The notes: generated by a model not told the origin, from the letters alone. Shown: positions 24,692 through 32,935, numbered from the stretch's first letter. The stretch is 33,337 nt of DNA from an uncultured Ruminococcus sp. (GCA_902778145.1 CACYWW010000037.1:1-33337), one strand, 5' to 3'. Program-made: numbers and translations.

Positions 24692-26047
24692 ATGAAGAAA
24701 ACAAAGATCACGGCGCTCATACTCCTGCTTTCCGTCGTTCTGTGCGGATGCGCGGAAACGGGCGCGGAAACGGGCGCGGAAACGGGCGCCACGCGCCCGG
24801 TAGTCACGGCGCCTGAGCCTGAGACGCTGCCGCCGATAATAACGGCGGACGTTACGGAAGGCACGGGACCGGAACAGACGGCGGAAGACACAACTCAGAC
24901 ACAGACCGCGCCGACCCCGGACACGACCGTAACGGACGCACCCGGTACGACCTCGGCGGAGACGGAGCCTGTGGCGCAGCCGAAGGGCGACCGCGTATCG
25001 TTCTTGTTCTGCGGCGATAACCTGGCGCACGACGCCGTTATAAACAACGCGAAACGGTACGCCGAAGGAAAGGGAAACGAATACGATTTTCTCCCGATCT
25101 ATGAAGATGTTGCGCGGTATATAAAGTCCGCCGACGTCGCGGTCATAAATCAGGAATCGCAGATAGCGGGCGACGCGGCGAAAATAGGCGGATACCCGAG
25201 ATTCAACACCCCGTCTCAGATGGGAGACGATCTCATATCGCTCGGCTTCGACGTTATAACGACGGCGAACAACCACATGCTCGACAACGGCACGAAGGGG
25301 TTGAAGAACAGCATCGCCTACTGGAAGGACAAGCCCGTCCTCACCGTCGGCAGCTATAAGGACAAGACCGATTACGATACCGTCAGGGTACTTGAGAAAA
25401 ACGGCGTCAGATTCGCGTTTCTCGCGTATACCGAGATGACGAACAGCAACAGACGCGCAGAGGACGGATATATAACCCCGCTCCTTGACGCGGACGTCAT
25501 AAAGCGTCAGGTCGCGGCGGCGAAAAAAGTCGCCGACGTCGTAATCGTCCTTCCGCACTGGGGGGACGAGGATAACTTCGGCGTCACGTCGGCGCAGAAG
25601 AAATACGCAAAGCTTTTCGCCGAAGCAAACGTCGATATCGTCGTCGGTATGCACAGCCACGTTGCCGGAAAGATCGAATACATAGACCGTGCAGACGGCG
25701 GAAAAATGCTCTGCGCGTACTCTCTCGGAAACTTCGTGTCGACGATGGAATACGCAAGGAACCTCGTCGGACTGATGCTCAGTCTCGACGTCGTATACGA
25801 AAACGGAAAATACGTCTGCGAAAATGTAAAAGTCATCCCGACGGTGACGTATTTCGTTTATACGTCGTCCAAACGGCTCGAGGACAGGACTGATCTGCGC
25901 CTTTATCTGCTCTCCGATTTCACGGACGGACTTGCGGAAAAGCACGCGTATAACGAACATGAAAAAAACACCGTGAGACTTGACAAGCTGAAAAAATACG
26001 TCACAGACACGGTCGACGGAAAATTTTTACCTGACTATCTGAAATAA
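24692..26047 (+). CDS. CapA-family lipoprotein, metallophosphatase-like (paralogue 2)
   Basis: 451-residue tandem paralogue of the preceding protein. The signal peptide ends in the lipobox LCGC (Cys20), directly followed by three AETG repeats and a Thr/Pro-rich linker to about residue 100. The same catalytic blocks appear: GDN, NQES, TANNHMLDNG, LPHWGDE and GMHSHV. Both paralogues end in FLPDYLK, indicating a local duplication. The ATG follows the upstream stop by one base with no clear ribosome site, so translational coupling is likely. The family is tied to capsule or poly-gamma-glutamate synthesis; the role here is inferred to be in the envelope. Confidence 0.9.
   Translation: MKKTKITALILLLSVVLCGCAETGAETGAETGATRPVVTAPEPETLPPIITADVTEGTGPEQTAEDTTQTQTAPTPDTTVTDAPGTTSAETEPVAQPKGDRVSFLFCGDNLAHDAVINNAKRYAEGKGNEYDFLPIYEDVARYIKSADVAVINQESQIAGDAAKIGGYPRFNTPSQMGDDLISLGFDVITTANNHMLDNGTKGLKNSIAYWKDKPVLTVGSYKDKTDYDTVRVLEKNGVRFAFLAYTEMTNSNRRAEDGYITPLLDADVIKRQVAAAKKVADVVIVLPHWGDEDNFGVTSAQKKYAKLFAEANVDIVVGMHSHVAGKIEYIDRADGGKMLCAYSLGNFVSTMEYARNLVGLMLSLDVVYENGKYVCENVKVIPTVTYFVYTSSKRLEDRTDLRLYLLSDFTDGLAEKHAYNEHEKNTVRLDKLKKYVTDTVDGKFLPDYLK
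24752..24787 (+). repeat. Three tandem 12-base repeats in the second CapA gene
   Basis: GCGGAAACGGGC is repeated three times without change, encoding AETG three times immediately after the lipobox cysteine. Being a multiple of three, copy-number changes would keep the frame and merely lengthen the surface linker. Confidence 0.95.
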
Positions 26048-26065
26048 AACCGAAGGAGCTGTACT

Positions 26066-27103
26066 ATGTCGTTACTTTTGGATGAAATATGCGAACAGCC
26101 GCGCGTCCTGCGCGATCTGAGAAGCAGAAACGGAAGCATCCTCGCCGCGGTTGCGGAGGAATACCGTAAAAGAGATCTTCGCGGTATTTACTTCGCGGCG
26201 CGCGGAACGTCCGATCACGCGTGTGTTTACGCGCAGTATCTTTTCGGCATCACAGCCGGAATACCCTGCGCACTCGGCACACCGAGCGTGGTCACGAAAT
26301 ACGGAGCGGAGATCGATCTGAGATCCCATCTCGTCATCGGCGTGTCGCAGTCCGGCAAAGCCGAGGACGTGCTGTCGGTCCTCAGGATGGCGAACGCTCA
26401 GGGCGCTCTCACAGTCGCCGTTACGAACTACCCCGATTCCCCCATGGCGCGTGAGGCGAAATATAACCTCGACTGCTCGGCGGGAGAAGAGGTGAGCATC
26501 GCCGCGACGAAGACCTTCACGGCTCAGATGTTCATCCTCGCGCAGCTGTGCGCGGAGATGTCGCAGAACAAAGAGCTGAAAGAACAGCTTGAGAATGTCT
26601 GGGAGCGTGCCGCCGATCTTCTGAAGTACGCGCCCGCCGCTATGGAGGCGAAGGTACAGAGATACAGATATCTGACGAACGCGTTCATCCTCGGACGCGG
26701 ACTCGAATATCCGATCGCGCTCGAGGGAGCCCTCAAGATCCTTGAGACGAACCGGATAAAGATGAAGGGCGCTCCGGAATCCGACTTCTATCACGGACCG
26801 ATAGCGCAGGTGAAGGACGGTGATCTCGCCATCGTGATCTCCGGCAACGGACCGACGTACGACGACGATATCTCAATGATAGAGAAGCTGCACGGCCTCG
26901 GCGCCGAGGTGTTCGTCATAACGAACGACGAGGAGCTTTACAAGTCCGAGAAGTTCGGCATACTCACACCCGATACGGGACTTTATACGGCGCCTTTCAT
27001 GTTTGCGATCTGCGTTCAGCTTTTCGCATACGGACTGACGGTCGTACGCGGTATCGACCCGAACAGATCCGAAGTGCTGAACAAAATAACGATAACGAAA
27101 TAA
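26066..27103 (+). CDS. SIS-domain sugar isomerase, GlmS-isomerase / NagB-II-like
   Basis: 345-residue protein with two SIS domains, like the isomerase half of GlmS but without the glutaminase domain. The first domain has ARGTSDHA and SQSGKAEDVL, and the second RGLEYPIALEGALKILE and the HGPIAQV loop. Such stand-alone proteins include the GlcN-6-P deaminase type NagB-II, fructosamine-6-P deglycases and AgaS-like enzymes. With nagA at 6624, a GlcN-6-P deaminase is a reasonable guess. AAGGAG lies seven bases before the ATG. It follows the CapA pair in the same direction, 18 bases on. Confidence 0.85.
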   Translation: MSLLLDEICEQPRVLRDLRSRNGSILAAVAEEYRKRDLRGIYFAARGTSDHACVYAQYLFGITAGIPCALGTPSVVTKYGAEIDLRSHLVIGVSQSGKAEDVLSVLRMANAQGALTVAVTNYPDSPMAREAKYNLDCSAGEEVSIAATKTFTAQMFILAQLCAEMSQNKELKEQLENVWERAADLLKYAPAAMEAKVQRYRYLTNAFILGRGLEYPIALEGALKILETNRIKMKGAPESDFYHGPIAQVKDGDLAIVISGNGPTYDDDISMIEKLHGLGAEVFVITNDEELYKSEKFGILTPDTGLYTAPFMFAICVQLFAYGLTVVRGIDPNRSEVLNKITITK

Positions 27104-27112
27104 ACAAAGCTG

Positions 27113-27142
27113 CCGGGAGCGTGTGCGACGGTACGCTTCCGG
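27113..27142. other. Ten-base-pair hairpin between the SIS and PRPP-synthetase genes
   Basis: CCGGGAGCGT (27113-27122) pairs with ACGCTTCCGG (27133-27142) through ten pairs, one a G-T wobble, with a ten-base loop. No T-run follows on the plus strand, so it is not a classical terminator. It lies in the 71-base leader of the next gene and could stabilise or partition the transcript. Confidence 0.4.
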
Positions 27143-27174
27143 GAAAAATACATAACGTCGGGAAACGGGAAATC

Positions 27175-28296
27175 ATGAAGGACTTTTTTCACGGAGAACT
27201 TGAGATCATCGGACTTAAAGGCTGCAAGGACTTTGTAAGCCAGGTCGACAATTACATCTGCGACTGGCGCGGACACGAAAAGGAAACGTATGTGGTCGAA
27301 GCGGAGTGCCCGAGATTCGGAACGGGCGAGGCGAAGGGATTGATCCGCGAGACGCAGAGAGGCAAAGACGTATATATCATAGTGGACTGCTTCAACTACG
27401 GCCCCGAGACCGAATACAAGATGTACGGTCAGGTCAACCGTATGTCTCCTGACGACCATTTTTCCGATCTGAAGCGCGTCATCGCCGCTATCGGCGGTAA
27501 AGCGAGAAGGATCTCGGTCATCATGCCGATGCTTTACGAGGGCAGACAGCACAGACGTTCCGCGCGTGAATCGCTCGACTGCGCGCAGGCTCTGCACGAG
27601 CTCGTGAACATGGGCGTGTCGAACATAATCACCTTTGACGCTCACGACCCGAGAGTCGCGAACTCGATCCCGCTCGCCGGCTTCGACAACGTACAGGTGA
27701 CGTATCAGATGATCAAAGCGTTCGTGAAAAACGTACCCGACGGACAGCTCAAGGCCGGCAAGACGATGATGGTCTCCCCGGATGAGGGCGGTATGTCCCG
27801 CTGCATGTATTATTCATCCGTCCTCGGTCTCGAGCTCGGCATGTTCTACAAGCGCCGCAACTATACCGTGATAGTCAACGGCAGAAACCCGATAGAGGCG
27901 CATGAGTTCCTCGGCAACGACGTTTCCGGCAAGGACGTGATAATCGTCGACGATATGATCTCCTCCGGAGATTCCGTCATCGATATCGCGTATCAGCTGA
28001 AGGAGAGAGGTGCAAAGCGCATATTCGTCTTCGCTTCCTTCGGTCTGTTCTGCAACGGTCTCGCCACGATGGACAAGGCTTACGAGGACGGCGCGATCAC
28101 GAAGATATTCACCACCAATCTCATATACAGGACCCCGGAGCTGCTTTCCCGTGAGTGGTACTGCGAGGTCAATCTGTGCAAATACGTCGCGCTCATCATA
28201 GACACGCTCAACCACGATATGACGATAAGCGACCTCCTCAATCCCGTTACGAGGATCCACAACCTTCTTGAAAAAGTGAACAGAGCGGACAAATGA
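27175..28296 (+). CDS. prs: Divergent ribose-phosphate pyrophosphokinase (PRPP synthetase)
   Basis: 373-residue member of the PRPP synthetase fold, longer than the usual 310-320. The PRPP loop reads IIVDDMISSGDSV, and FDAHD corresponds to the usual DLH metal region. SPDEGGMSRC replaces the usual SPDxGGxxRA, and the ATP region has the unusual MPMLYEGRQHRR. It should make PRPP from ribose-5-phosphate and ATP for nucleotide synthesis, but the changed loops make specificity or regulation uncertain. ATG 27175 is preferred; the in-frame GTG at 27121 lies inside a hairpin. A small unknown gene follows after 19 bases. Confidence 0.85.
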   Translation: MKDFFHGELEIIGLKGCKDFVSQVDNYICDWRGHEKETYVVEAECPRFGTGEAKGLIRETQRGKDVYIIVDCFNYGPETEYKMYGQVNRMSPDDHFSDLKRVIAAIGGKARRISVIMPMLYEGRQHRRSARESLDCAQALHELVNMGVSNIITFDAHDPRVANSIPLAGFDNVQVTYQMIKAFVKNVPDGQLKAGKTMMVSPDEGGMSRCMYYSSVLGLELGMFYKRRNYTVIVNGRNPIEAHEFLGNDVSGKDVIIVDDMISSGDSVIDIAYQLKERGAKRIFVFASFGLFCNGLATMDKAYEDGAITKIFTTNLIYRTPELLSREWYCEVNLCKYVALIIDTLNHDMTISDLLNPVTRIHNLLEKVNRADK

Positions 28297-28315
28297 TCCG
28301 CCGGAAAGGAATAAA

Positions 28316-28606
28316 ATGAACGATAAACCGATCGTCAGCGGCAAGTACCTCATGTATCGCGGCAAGCCGCTCGTCAGAGAAAAGAACGTCATCTGCTACG
28401 GCAATATGAGCGACAAATACGTTCTTTTCATGGCGATAATGTCAGCGAAGACAGTCCGTGGGATATCCATCCCGGACAGAGTCATGATACAGATAATGCC
28501 CACCGATCCGACAGACAAGACCCCTCCGAAAAGCGCCGTGAAGCAGGGCTTTTTCGAGGCGTTCGATCTCGGCATGGTCTGGCTCGAGATGGCGAACAAG
28601 GAGTGA
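28316..28606 (+). CDS. Conserved-looking 96-residue protein of unknown function
   Basis: I do not recognise this protein. It is a compact, probably beta-rich polypeptide: MNDKPIVSGKYLMYRGKPLV, a central YVLFMAIMS strand, then IPDRVMIQIMPTD and a C-terminal helix ending WLEMANKE. It has no signal peptide or membrane helix. The ribosome site GGAAAGGA is strong. Its position between the PRPP synthetase and the PqqD-like gene, with 19- and 13-base gaps, suggests one transcript. Codon use resembles its neighbours. Confidence 0.75.
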   Translation: MNDKPIVSGKYLMYRGKPLVREKNVICYGNMSDKYVLFMAIMSAKTVRGISIPDRVMIQIMPTDPTDKTPPKSAVKQGFFEAFDLGMVWLEMANKE

Positions 28607-28619
28607 TAAGCGATCCTTT

Positions 28620-28883
28620 ATGAAGCTTAAAGAAGAATTTACGATAAGGGAATTCAACGGTACCGTTTACGCGGTACCGTCCGGTCCCGCGCCGGAACAC
28701 CGCGGTGAACCGGTGATACTGAACGATACCGGCAGGATCCTCTGGCAGAAGCTCCTGTCGGACACCGACGAGGCGTCGCTCGTCGACGCTCTGACCGACG
28801 CGTATGACGTCGATCGCGCCGTAGCCTGTGCGGACGTAGCCGCTTTTCTCGCCGAGCTCCGCGCGGCGGGCCTGACGGACTGA
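28620..28883 (+). CDS. PqqD-like / RiPP-recognition-element protein
   Basis: 87-residue PqqD-family protein. The diagnostic part is ILNDTGRILWQKL followed by a helix (SLVDALTDAYDVD) and ADVAAFLAELRAAGL, the winged-helix RRE pattern. In peptide-modifying pathways PqqD binds a precursor peptide and delivers it to a radical-SAM enzyme. No radical-SAM enzyme or clear precursor is in the window. The start has AAGGAGTGAT 12 bases upstream. It lies one base before a CpsB-type phosphatase gene. Firmicute PqqD-like proteins also occur in polysaccharide clusters; the partner here is unknown. Confidence 0.85.
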   Translation: MKLKEEFTIREFNGTVYAVPSGPAPEHRGEPVILNDTGRILWQKLLSDTDEASLVDALTDAYDVDRAVACADVAAFLAELRAAGLTD

Positions 28884-28884
28884 A

Positions 28885-29622
28885 ATGGCGGACGAACGCA
28901 TAAACATCGATTTCCACAGTCATATACTTCCCGGAATGGACGACGGGGCAACCGATACCGGCGTCTCCGCCGGTCAGCTCCGGCGGCTGAAGAAGCAGGG
29001 CGTTGAAAAGGTCTTCCTGACGTCGCATTTCGATTTCAGACGCGAAAGGCCGGGACATTTCGCAAAACGCCGCGAGAAAGCGTTTGAGGAGCTTATGGAG
29101 GTGTACGATCCGGAAACGATGCCGTGCCTTTTCCGCGGCGCGGAGATCTACATGGCGCGCGGCATAGAGGAATGCGATTATTCGGATCTGACGCTTGAGG
29201 GGACCGGATACGTACTGATAGAATTCCCGCGTGAGCCGTTCGGTACGTGGATGTTCGATCTAATCGAAACGCTCGTGTTCGAGCGCAAAATGAAGGTCAT
29301 GATCGCTCACGTGAACAGGGTCACGGCGGCGTATAAAAAGGATATATGCTCGTCGCTTTTCGACTACGGAGATCTTATATTCCAGATAAACTGCGAGGCG
29401 TTCCGCGGAATGTTTTCAAAGGATCCGTTCGCGGGGTACGCCGTAAACGATCTGAAATTCGTCCTCGGGACCGATACGCACGATCTCGGAAAACGCGCGC
29501 CGGATTTTGACGCGGCGCTGAAAAAGCTCGACGGTAAAAGGCTTTCGTATCTTTCCGATTCGATAGCCCGCACCACCGCCGCGCTCGATAAAAAAACGGA
29601 AAAATACATACACAGTATGTGA
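28885..29622 (+). CDS. CpsB/CapC-type PHP-domain phosphatase
   Basis: 245-residue PHP-fold protein resembling the manganese-dependent tyrosine phosphatases CpsB/YwqE. The first motif is DFHSHILPGMDDGA (H11, H13); others are SHFDFRRERPGH, FRGAEIY, AHVNR and LGTDTHD. In capsule systems these enzymes dephosphorylate the BY-kinase CpsD and tune polymer length. No BY-kinase is in the window. The gene begins one base after the PqqD-like gene, so the two are probably translationally coupled. Phosphatase activity is inferred from the family. Confidence 0.88.
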   Translation: MADERINIDFHSHILPGMDDGATDTGVSAGQLRRLKKQGVEKVFLTSHFDFRRERPGHFAKRREKAFEELMEVYDPETMPCLFRGAEIYMARGIEECDYSDLTLEGTGYVLIEFPREPFGTWMFDLIETLVFERKMKVMIAHVNRVTAAYKKDICSSLFDYGDLIFQINCEAFRGMFSKDPFAGYAVNDLKFVLGTDTHDLGKRAPDFDAALKKLDGKRLSYLSDSIARTTAALDKKTEKYIHSM

Positions 29623-29633
29623 TCGGAGTAATA

Positions 29634-30725
29634 ATGGATCTTACCGGTATATATAAAGTCTTCGGACTCACCGGCAAATGCGCCGGCTGCACCGTTTTAA
29701 AGAACGGAAATATAAACAAAACGTATAAAGTCGATTTTGAAGAAAACGGCAAAAACGTAAGCTATATAATACAGAGCATAAACACGTACGTGTTCAGAAA
29801 CCCGGAATACATAATGTCGAACATCCGCGGAGTAACGGCGCATATCGCCTCAAAACTCCCGCCCGAAAAACGCGAACGCGGCGTTCTTCATTTTCTTGAC
29901 AGCCGGGACGGGAAGAATTATTTCGTCGACGGCGACGGAAGCTTCTGGCGGGCATACGTTTTTGTCCCTGATTCCGTGACGTACGACACGTTCGACGACC
30001 CGGCGCTGCTCGAATCTGCGGGCGCCGCCTTCGGCAGATTTCAGCTCCAGCTTTCGGACTACGACGCCTCGACTCTGTTCGAAATAATCCCCGGGTTCCA
30101 CGATACGAAAAAACGGTACGAAAAGCTGACGGAGACGATAGAGCGCGACCCTGCAGGACGCGTCTCGTCGGTCGGACCGGAGATAGAGTTCCTCAAAAAG
30201 TACCGCGGCATGGCTGAGACGCTCGTCAACATGCTTGAAAAAGGCGAGCTTCCGCTCCGCGTGACCCATAACGACACGAAGGGAAACAACATCCTCTTCG
30301 ACAAGAACACGAAGAATACCCTCGCCGTGATAGATCTTGATACCGTAATGCCCGGACTTGTCGCGTATGACTACGGCGACGCGATCAGATTCGGAGCGAA
30401 CAGATCCGACGAGGACGAGCCGGATACGTCAAAGACCGGGCTCGATATGGTCAAATTCGAGGCCTTCACAAAAGGATTCGTTGAGATGATCCGCGACACG
30501 GCGACAAAGGCCGAGCTTGAAACGCTTTCTCTCGGCGCCATCACGATGACATTGGAGCTTGCCGTCAGATTTCTTGACGATTACCTCGACGGCGACAAAT
30601 ACTTCAAGCTGAATTATCCCGAGCACAACCTTGTGCGTACAAGGTGCCAGATAGCGCTTGCCGCGGATATGATCTCGAAGAAAGATCAGATGGATGAGAT
30701 CATCGCGAGGTACGCCGGGAACTGA
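29634..30725 (+). CDS. APH-fold sugar kinase, N-acetylhexosamine 1-kinase-like
   Basis: 363-residue phosphotransferase with a protein-kinase-like fold. The catalytic loop THNDTKGNNILFD (H212, D214, N219) and the metal motif IDLDTVMPGLVAYDYGDAIRFG closely follow the pattern of NahK, which phosphorylates GlcNAc or GalNAc at C1. Many databases would call it an aminoglycoside phosphotransferase, but the NDTK and DLDTVMPG forms favour a sugar kinase. ATG 29634 has CGGAG five bases upstream. It lies between the CpsB-type phosphatase and the LCP gene, so a role in supplying sugar-1-phosphate for surface polymers is possible. No lacto-N-biose phosphorylase is nearby. Confidence 0.83.
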   Translation: MDLTGIYKVFGLTGKCAGCTVLKNGNINKTYKVDFEENGKNVSYIIQSINTYVFRNPEYIMSNIRGVTAHIASKLPPEKRERGVLHFLDSRDGKNYFVDGDGSFWRAYVFVPDSVTYDTFDDPALLESAGAAFGRFQLQLSDYDASTLFEIIPGFHDTKKRYEKLTETIERDPAGRVSSVGPEIEFLKKYRGMAETLVNMLEKGELPLRVTHNDTKGNNILFDKNTKNTLAVIDLDTVMPGLVAYDYGDAIRFGANRSDEDEPDTSKTGLDMVKFEAFTKGFVEMIRDTATKAELETLSLGAITMTLELAVRFLDDYLDGDKYFKLNYPEHNLVRTRCQIALAADMISKKDQMDEIIARYAGN

Positions 30726-30747
30726 CCGTACAAAGGAGGTAAAACCT

Positions 30748-31971
30748 ATGGACGGAGAACAGATTGTAAATAAGAAAAAAAAGAAGATAAGATGGTGGCA
30801 GATACTTCTGATCGTCGTTGCCGTTATCGTAGTCCTCGCGGTGATCGCCGCGGCGGGCGTTTATATGTATCTGAGACATCTCGTCGGCAAATCGTATGAG
30901 ACGGATATCCCGATAGTGACGAGAGACGAGCCGTATACGATCGATGAAAGCGAGCTTGTCGATCCGCCGCACATCATAGAAACGCTCGACGAGCCCGGAA
31001 CAGACGACCCGGATGTGACGATTCCGTCGTCCGTGACGGAGCCGGAGGTGACGGAAACGGATACGGACGTCACGACCGATAATCCGGAAACGGATCCCCC
31101 TCAGACGACGACACCCGTAACAACGGTCAAAAAACCGACAGTCCCGGTCGAGCACGCCGGGGAATACGTCGGGAAGATACCGATCTACAAGGTGGACAGA
31201 AAATCGTCGGAGATCGAAAACATCCTCTTCGTCGGACGGGACGAGGGGTCGTACTACGGAAGAGCCGACTCGTCCATGATCATATCTTACAACTACACGA
31301 ACAACAAGCTTAAGATAGTCTCGCTTCTGCGCGACAGCTACGTACCGATCGAAGGTCATAACTGGAACAAGCTCGGGCACGCGCTTGCTTACGGCGGCAT
31401 GGGTCTTTATATCAATACCGTAAACTACGTTCTCGATATGGATATACAGAAATACGTCGTCGTTGACTTCGCCGGTATCAAGAAGATAGTCGACGCCGTG
31501 GGAGGCGTAGACATTGAGTTCAGTGAGGCGGAAGCGAACTACTATAAAGGCAAATGGGCAAACGTCAAGGTTGGAATGAACCATCTCAACGGTCAGCACG
31601 CCCTTATGTACGCCAGAAACAGAAGTCTCGCGGGGACTGATTTCGCCCGCGCCGAAAGGCAGAGAAAAGTGCTTCTCGCCGTATTCGACAAGCTGAAGGC
31701 GATGCCGGTAAACAGAGCCGTGAAGACCGTCGAAACGATGCTGCAGTACGTCAAGACGAACATACCGAGCAAGGAGATACTCGATCTTGCGTTCGGTGTT
31801 TTCACAAAGGGCGGAACGAACGGCATCTCAACGACGCAGATGCCCTTCAAGGGCACGTGGGATTACGCCTACGTCAAACCGCCGGGATATACCGGAAACA
31901 TGGCTGTAACGAAGATCGATATCCCCGCCAACCGCAAAGCCCTGTACGATTATCTGTATAACGGCGGCTGA
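30748..31971 (+). CDS. LytR-CpsA-Psr (LCP) family cell-wall glycopolymer ligase
   Basis: 407-residue protein with a basic N-terminus (KKKKKIRWW), one membrane helix at about 18-42, a Thr/Pro/Asp-rich extracellular linker (about 60-145) and an LCP domain from about 165. Family signatures include LLRDSYVPI, NTVNYVLDMDIQKYVVVDF, IVDAVGGVDIE, MNHLNGQHALMYARNRS and DFARAERQRKVL, whose arginines bind the lipid-linked pyrophosphate. LCP enzymes attach teichoic acid or capsule polymers to peptidoglycan. AAAGGAGGT lies seven bases before the ATG, the strongest ribosome site in the window. Confidence 0.93.
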   Translation: MDGEQIVNKKKKKIRWWQILLIVVAVIVVLAVIAAAGVYMYLRHLVGKSYETDIPIVTRDEPYTIDESELVDPPHIIETLDEPGTDDPDVTIPSSVTEPEVTETDTDVTTDNPETDPPQTTTPVTTVKKPTVPVEHAGEYVGKIPIYKVDRKSSEIENILFVGRDEGSYYGRADSSMIISYNYTNNKLKIVSLLRDSYVPIEGHNWNKLGHALAYGGMGLYINTVNYVLDMDIQKYVVVDFAGIKKIVDAVGGVDIEFSEAEANYYKGKWANVKVGMNHLNGQHALMYARNRSLAGTDFARAERQRKVLLAVFDKLKAMPVNRAVKTVETMLQYVKTNIPSKEILDLAFGVFTKGGTNGISTTQMPFKGTWDYAYVKPPGYTGNMAVTKIDIPANRKALYDYLYNGG

Positions 31972-31972
31972 T

Positions 31973-32320
31973 ATGGAAGACGGATATCTTGAAGGCGCTG
32001 TATGGTATTCCGAAAACGACGTTGCGAGCACGGACAGACACGGGATAACCCTTAAAAACGGGTATGTCATTGAATTCGATGAGTGCGTAAGGACGTGGAG
32101 CGAAGTCTACGGTATGCCGGAGAACATGAAATGCGTCGGCGACCGCGACATCACGGAAATGACTTTCATGTTCTTTACATTACCGCGTCCCGTTATTATC
32201 AGATTCCGTAAAGAGTCCCGGATACGCGAATTCTTCTCAAAACTCGGCGCGGAAAAGCGCTTTCACGGATTTCAGCGCAAAATCGTCGAACTCGGTTATA
32301 CCACGTTCGATCTCACATAA
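31973..32320 (+). CDS. Small protein of unknown function downstream of the LCP gene
   Basis: This 115-residue cytoplasmic-looking protein is not recognised. It begins MEDGYLEGAVWYSENDVAST, has a beta-rich middle (HGITLKNGYVIEF, MTFMFFTLPRPVIIRF) and ends with a helix and TTFDLT. The start follows the LCP stop by one base, so it is coupled to that gene. The bidirectional terminator just after it marks the operon end. A PH-like beta-barrel is possible but untested. Confidence 0.7.
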   Translation: MEDGYLEGAVWYSENDVASTDRHGITLKNGYVIEFDECVRTWSEVYGMPENMKCVGDRDITEMTFMFFTLPRPVIIRFRKESRIREFFSKLGAEKRFHGFQRKIVELGYTTFDLT

Positions 32321-32323
32321 AAC

Positions 32324-32355
32324 AAAAAAAGGAACGCACGGCGCGTTCCTTTTTT
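32324..32355. terminator. Bidirectional rho-independent terminator
   Basis: Seven As (32324-32330), stem GGAACGC (32331-32337), loop ACGGC, stem GCGTTCC (32343-32349) and six Ts (32350-32355). It ends the plus-strand envelope operon and, read on the other strand, the minus-strand membrane-protein gene. Confidence 0.93.
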
Positions 32356-32371
32356 GTATAACGGGAATAAT

Positions 32372-32893
32372 TCAAACGAGGAGAGCTCTGGATTTCCTGC
32401 GGAGCTCGGCTCTCTGTTCGTCGTTGCTGCTGTTCTTTGCGTATATTTCCGCCTCAAGCTTCTTGTTGGCTTTTGATTTGAAAACAGCTCCTGTGATGGC
32501 GCCGGCAGCGAGAAGCAGGCCAAAAATACCGCCGAAGACTGAGCCGTTTGAGAACATCGCGATACCGAATATGATAAGAACGATCGCGGCAATAACGAGT
32601 ATTTTCATGAGCTTTCCGAAATACGGCGTCTGATTATCGGGGACGGCGTCGTACTGTCCTTCAAGCTGTTTTATTGCCGCATAGTTCGGCATGTTCGTGT
32701 CCCGTTTGAAGAGAAGGTTTACATAATTCTCTTTTGTCGTAACACTGTAAAGAGTATCTCCCGATCTTTCAAGATGCGATTCTTTGCTGTTGATCTCCTG
32801 GCTGCTTACGAGGGTCCAGCCGAAATCCTGTCTGATCTCGGTTTGGGTCTGTTCATCACTCGGATGAACCTTGAACTTTTTGGTTTCTTCCAT
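32372..32893 (-). CDS. Two-helix membrane protein divergent from an XRE regulator
   Basis: 173-residue protein of unknown function. The N-terminal 95 residues are soluble and polar (EETKKFKVHPSDEQTQTE). Two hydrophobic helices at about 96-113 and 117-137 form a hairpin, followed by a charged coiled-coil-like tail (KSKANKKLEAEIYAKN). No signal peptide is visible, so both ends probably face the cytoplasm. The ATG has AAGGAG upstream. A near-consensus promoter and a palindromic operator lie immediately upstream, and a small XRE gene diverges from it. Composition is more A/T-rich than the core genes, hinting at recent acquisition. Confidence 0.8.
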   Translation of the reverse strand: MEETKKFKVHPSDEQTQTEIRQDFGWTLVSSQEINSKESHLERSGDTLYSVTTKENYVNLLFKRDTNMPNYAAIKQLEGQYDAVPDNQTPYFGKLMKILVIAAIVLIIFGIAMFSNGSVFGGIFGLLLAAGAITGAVFKSKANKKLEAEIYAKNSSNDEQRAELRRKSRALLV

Positions 32894-32918
32894 GCGTCTT
32901 TCTCCTTCTTTTTTAGAG

Positions 32919-32935
32919 TGTAACAAACTGTTACA
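32919..32935. promoter_or_regulatory. Palindromic operator TGTAACA-AAC-TGTTACA
   Basis: A perfect 7-base inverted repeat with a three-base centre. It covers the expected transcription start of the minus-strand gene and the -35 region of a plus-strand promoter candidate, the usual position for repression of both genes by an XRE regulator such as the one at 33018. Confidence 0.75.

Noticed and set aside
23248-24891. Long minus-strand open frame (547 codons) across the first CapA gene
   Set aside because: Arg/Val-rich translation with no motif, antisense to a clear CapA gene; a composition shadow.
26066-27103. Calling the SIS protein GlmS
   Set aside because: The N-terminal glutaminase domain with its catalytic Cys is absent; only the isomerase half is present.
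29634-30725. Calling this kinase an aminoglycoside resistance gene
   Set aside because: It has the APH fold, but the catalytic loop and DLDTVMPG motif match sugar 1-kinases, and the context is envelope sugar metabolism.
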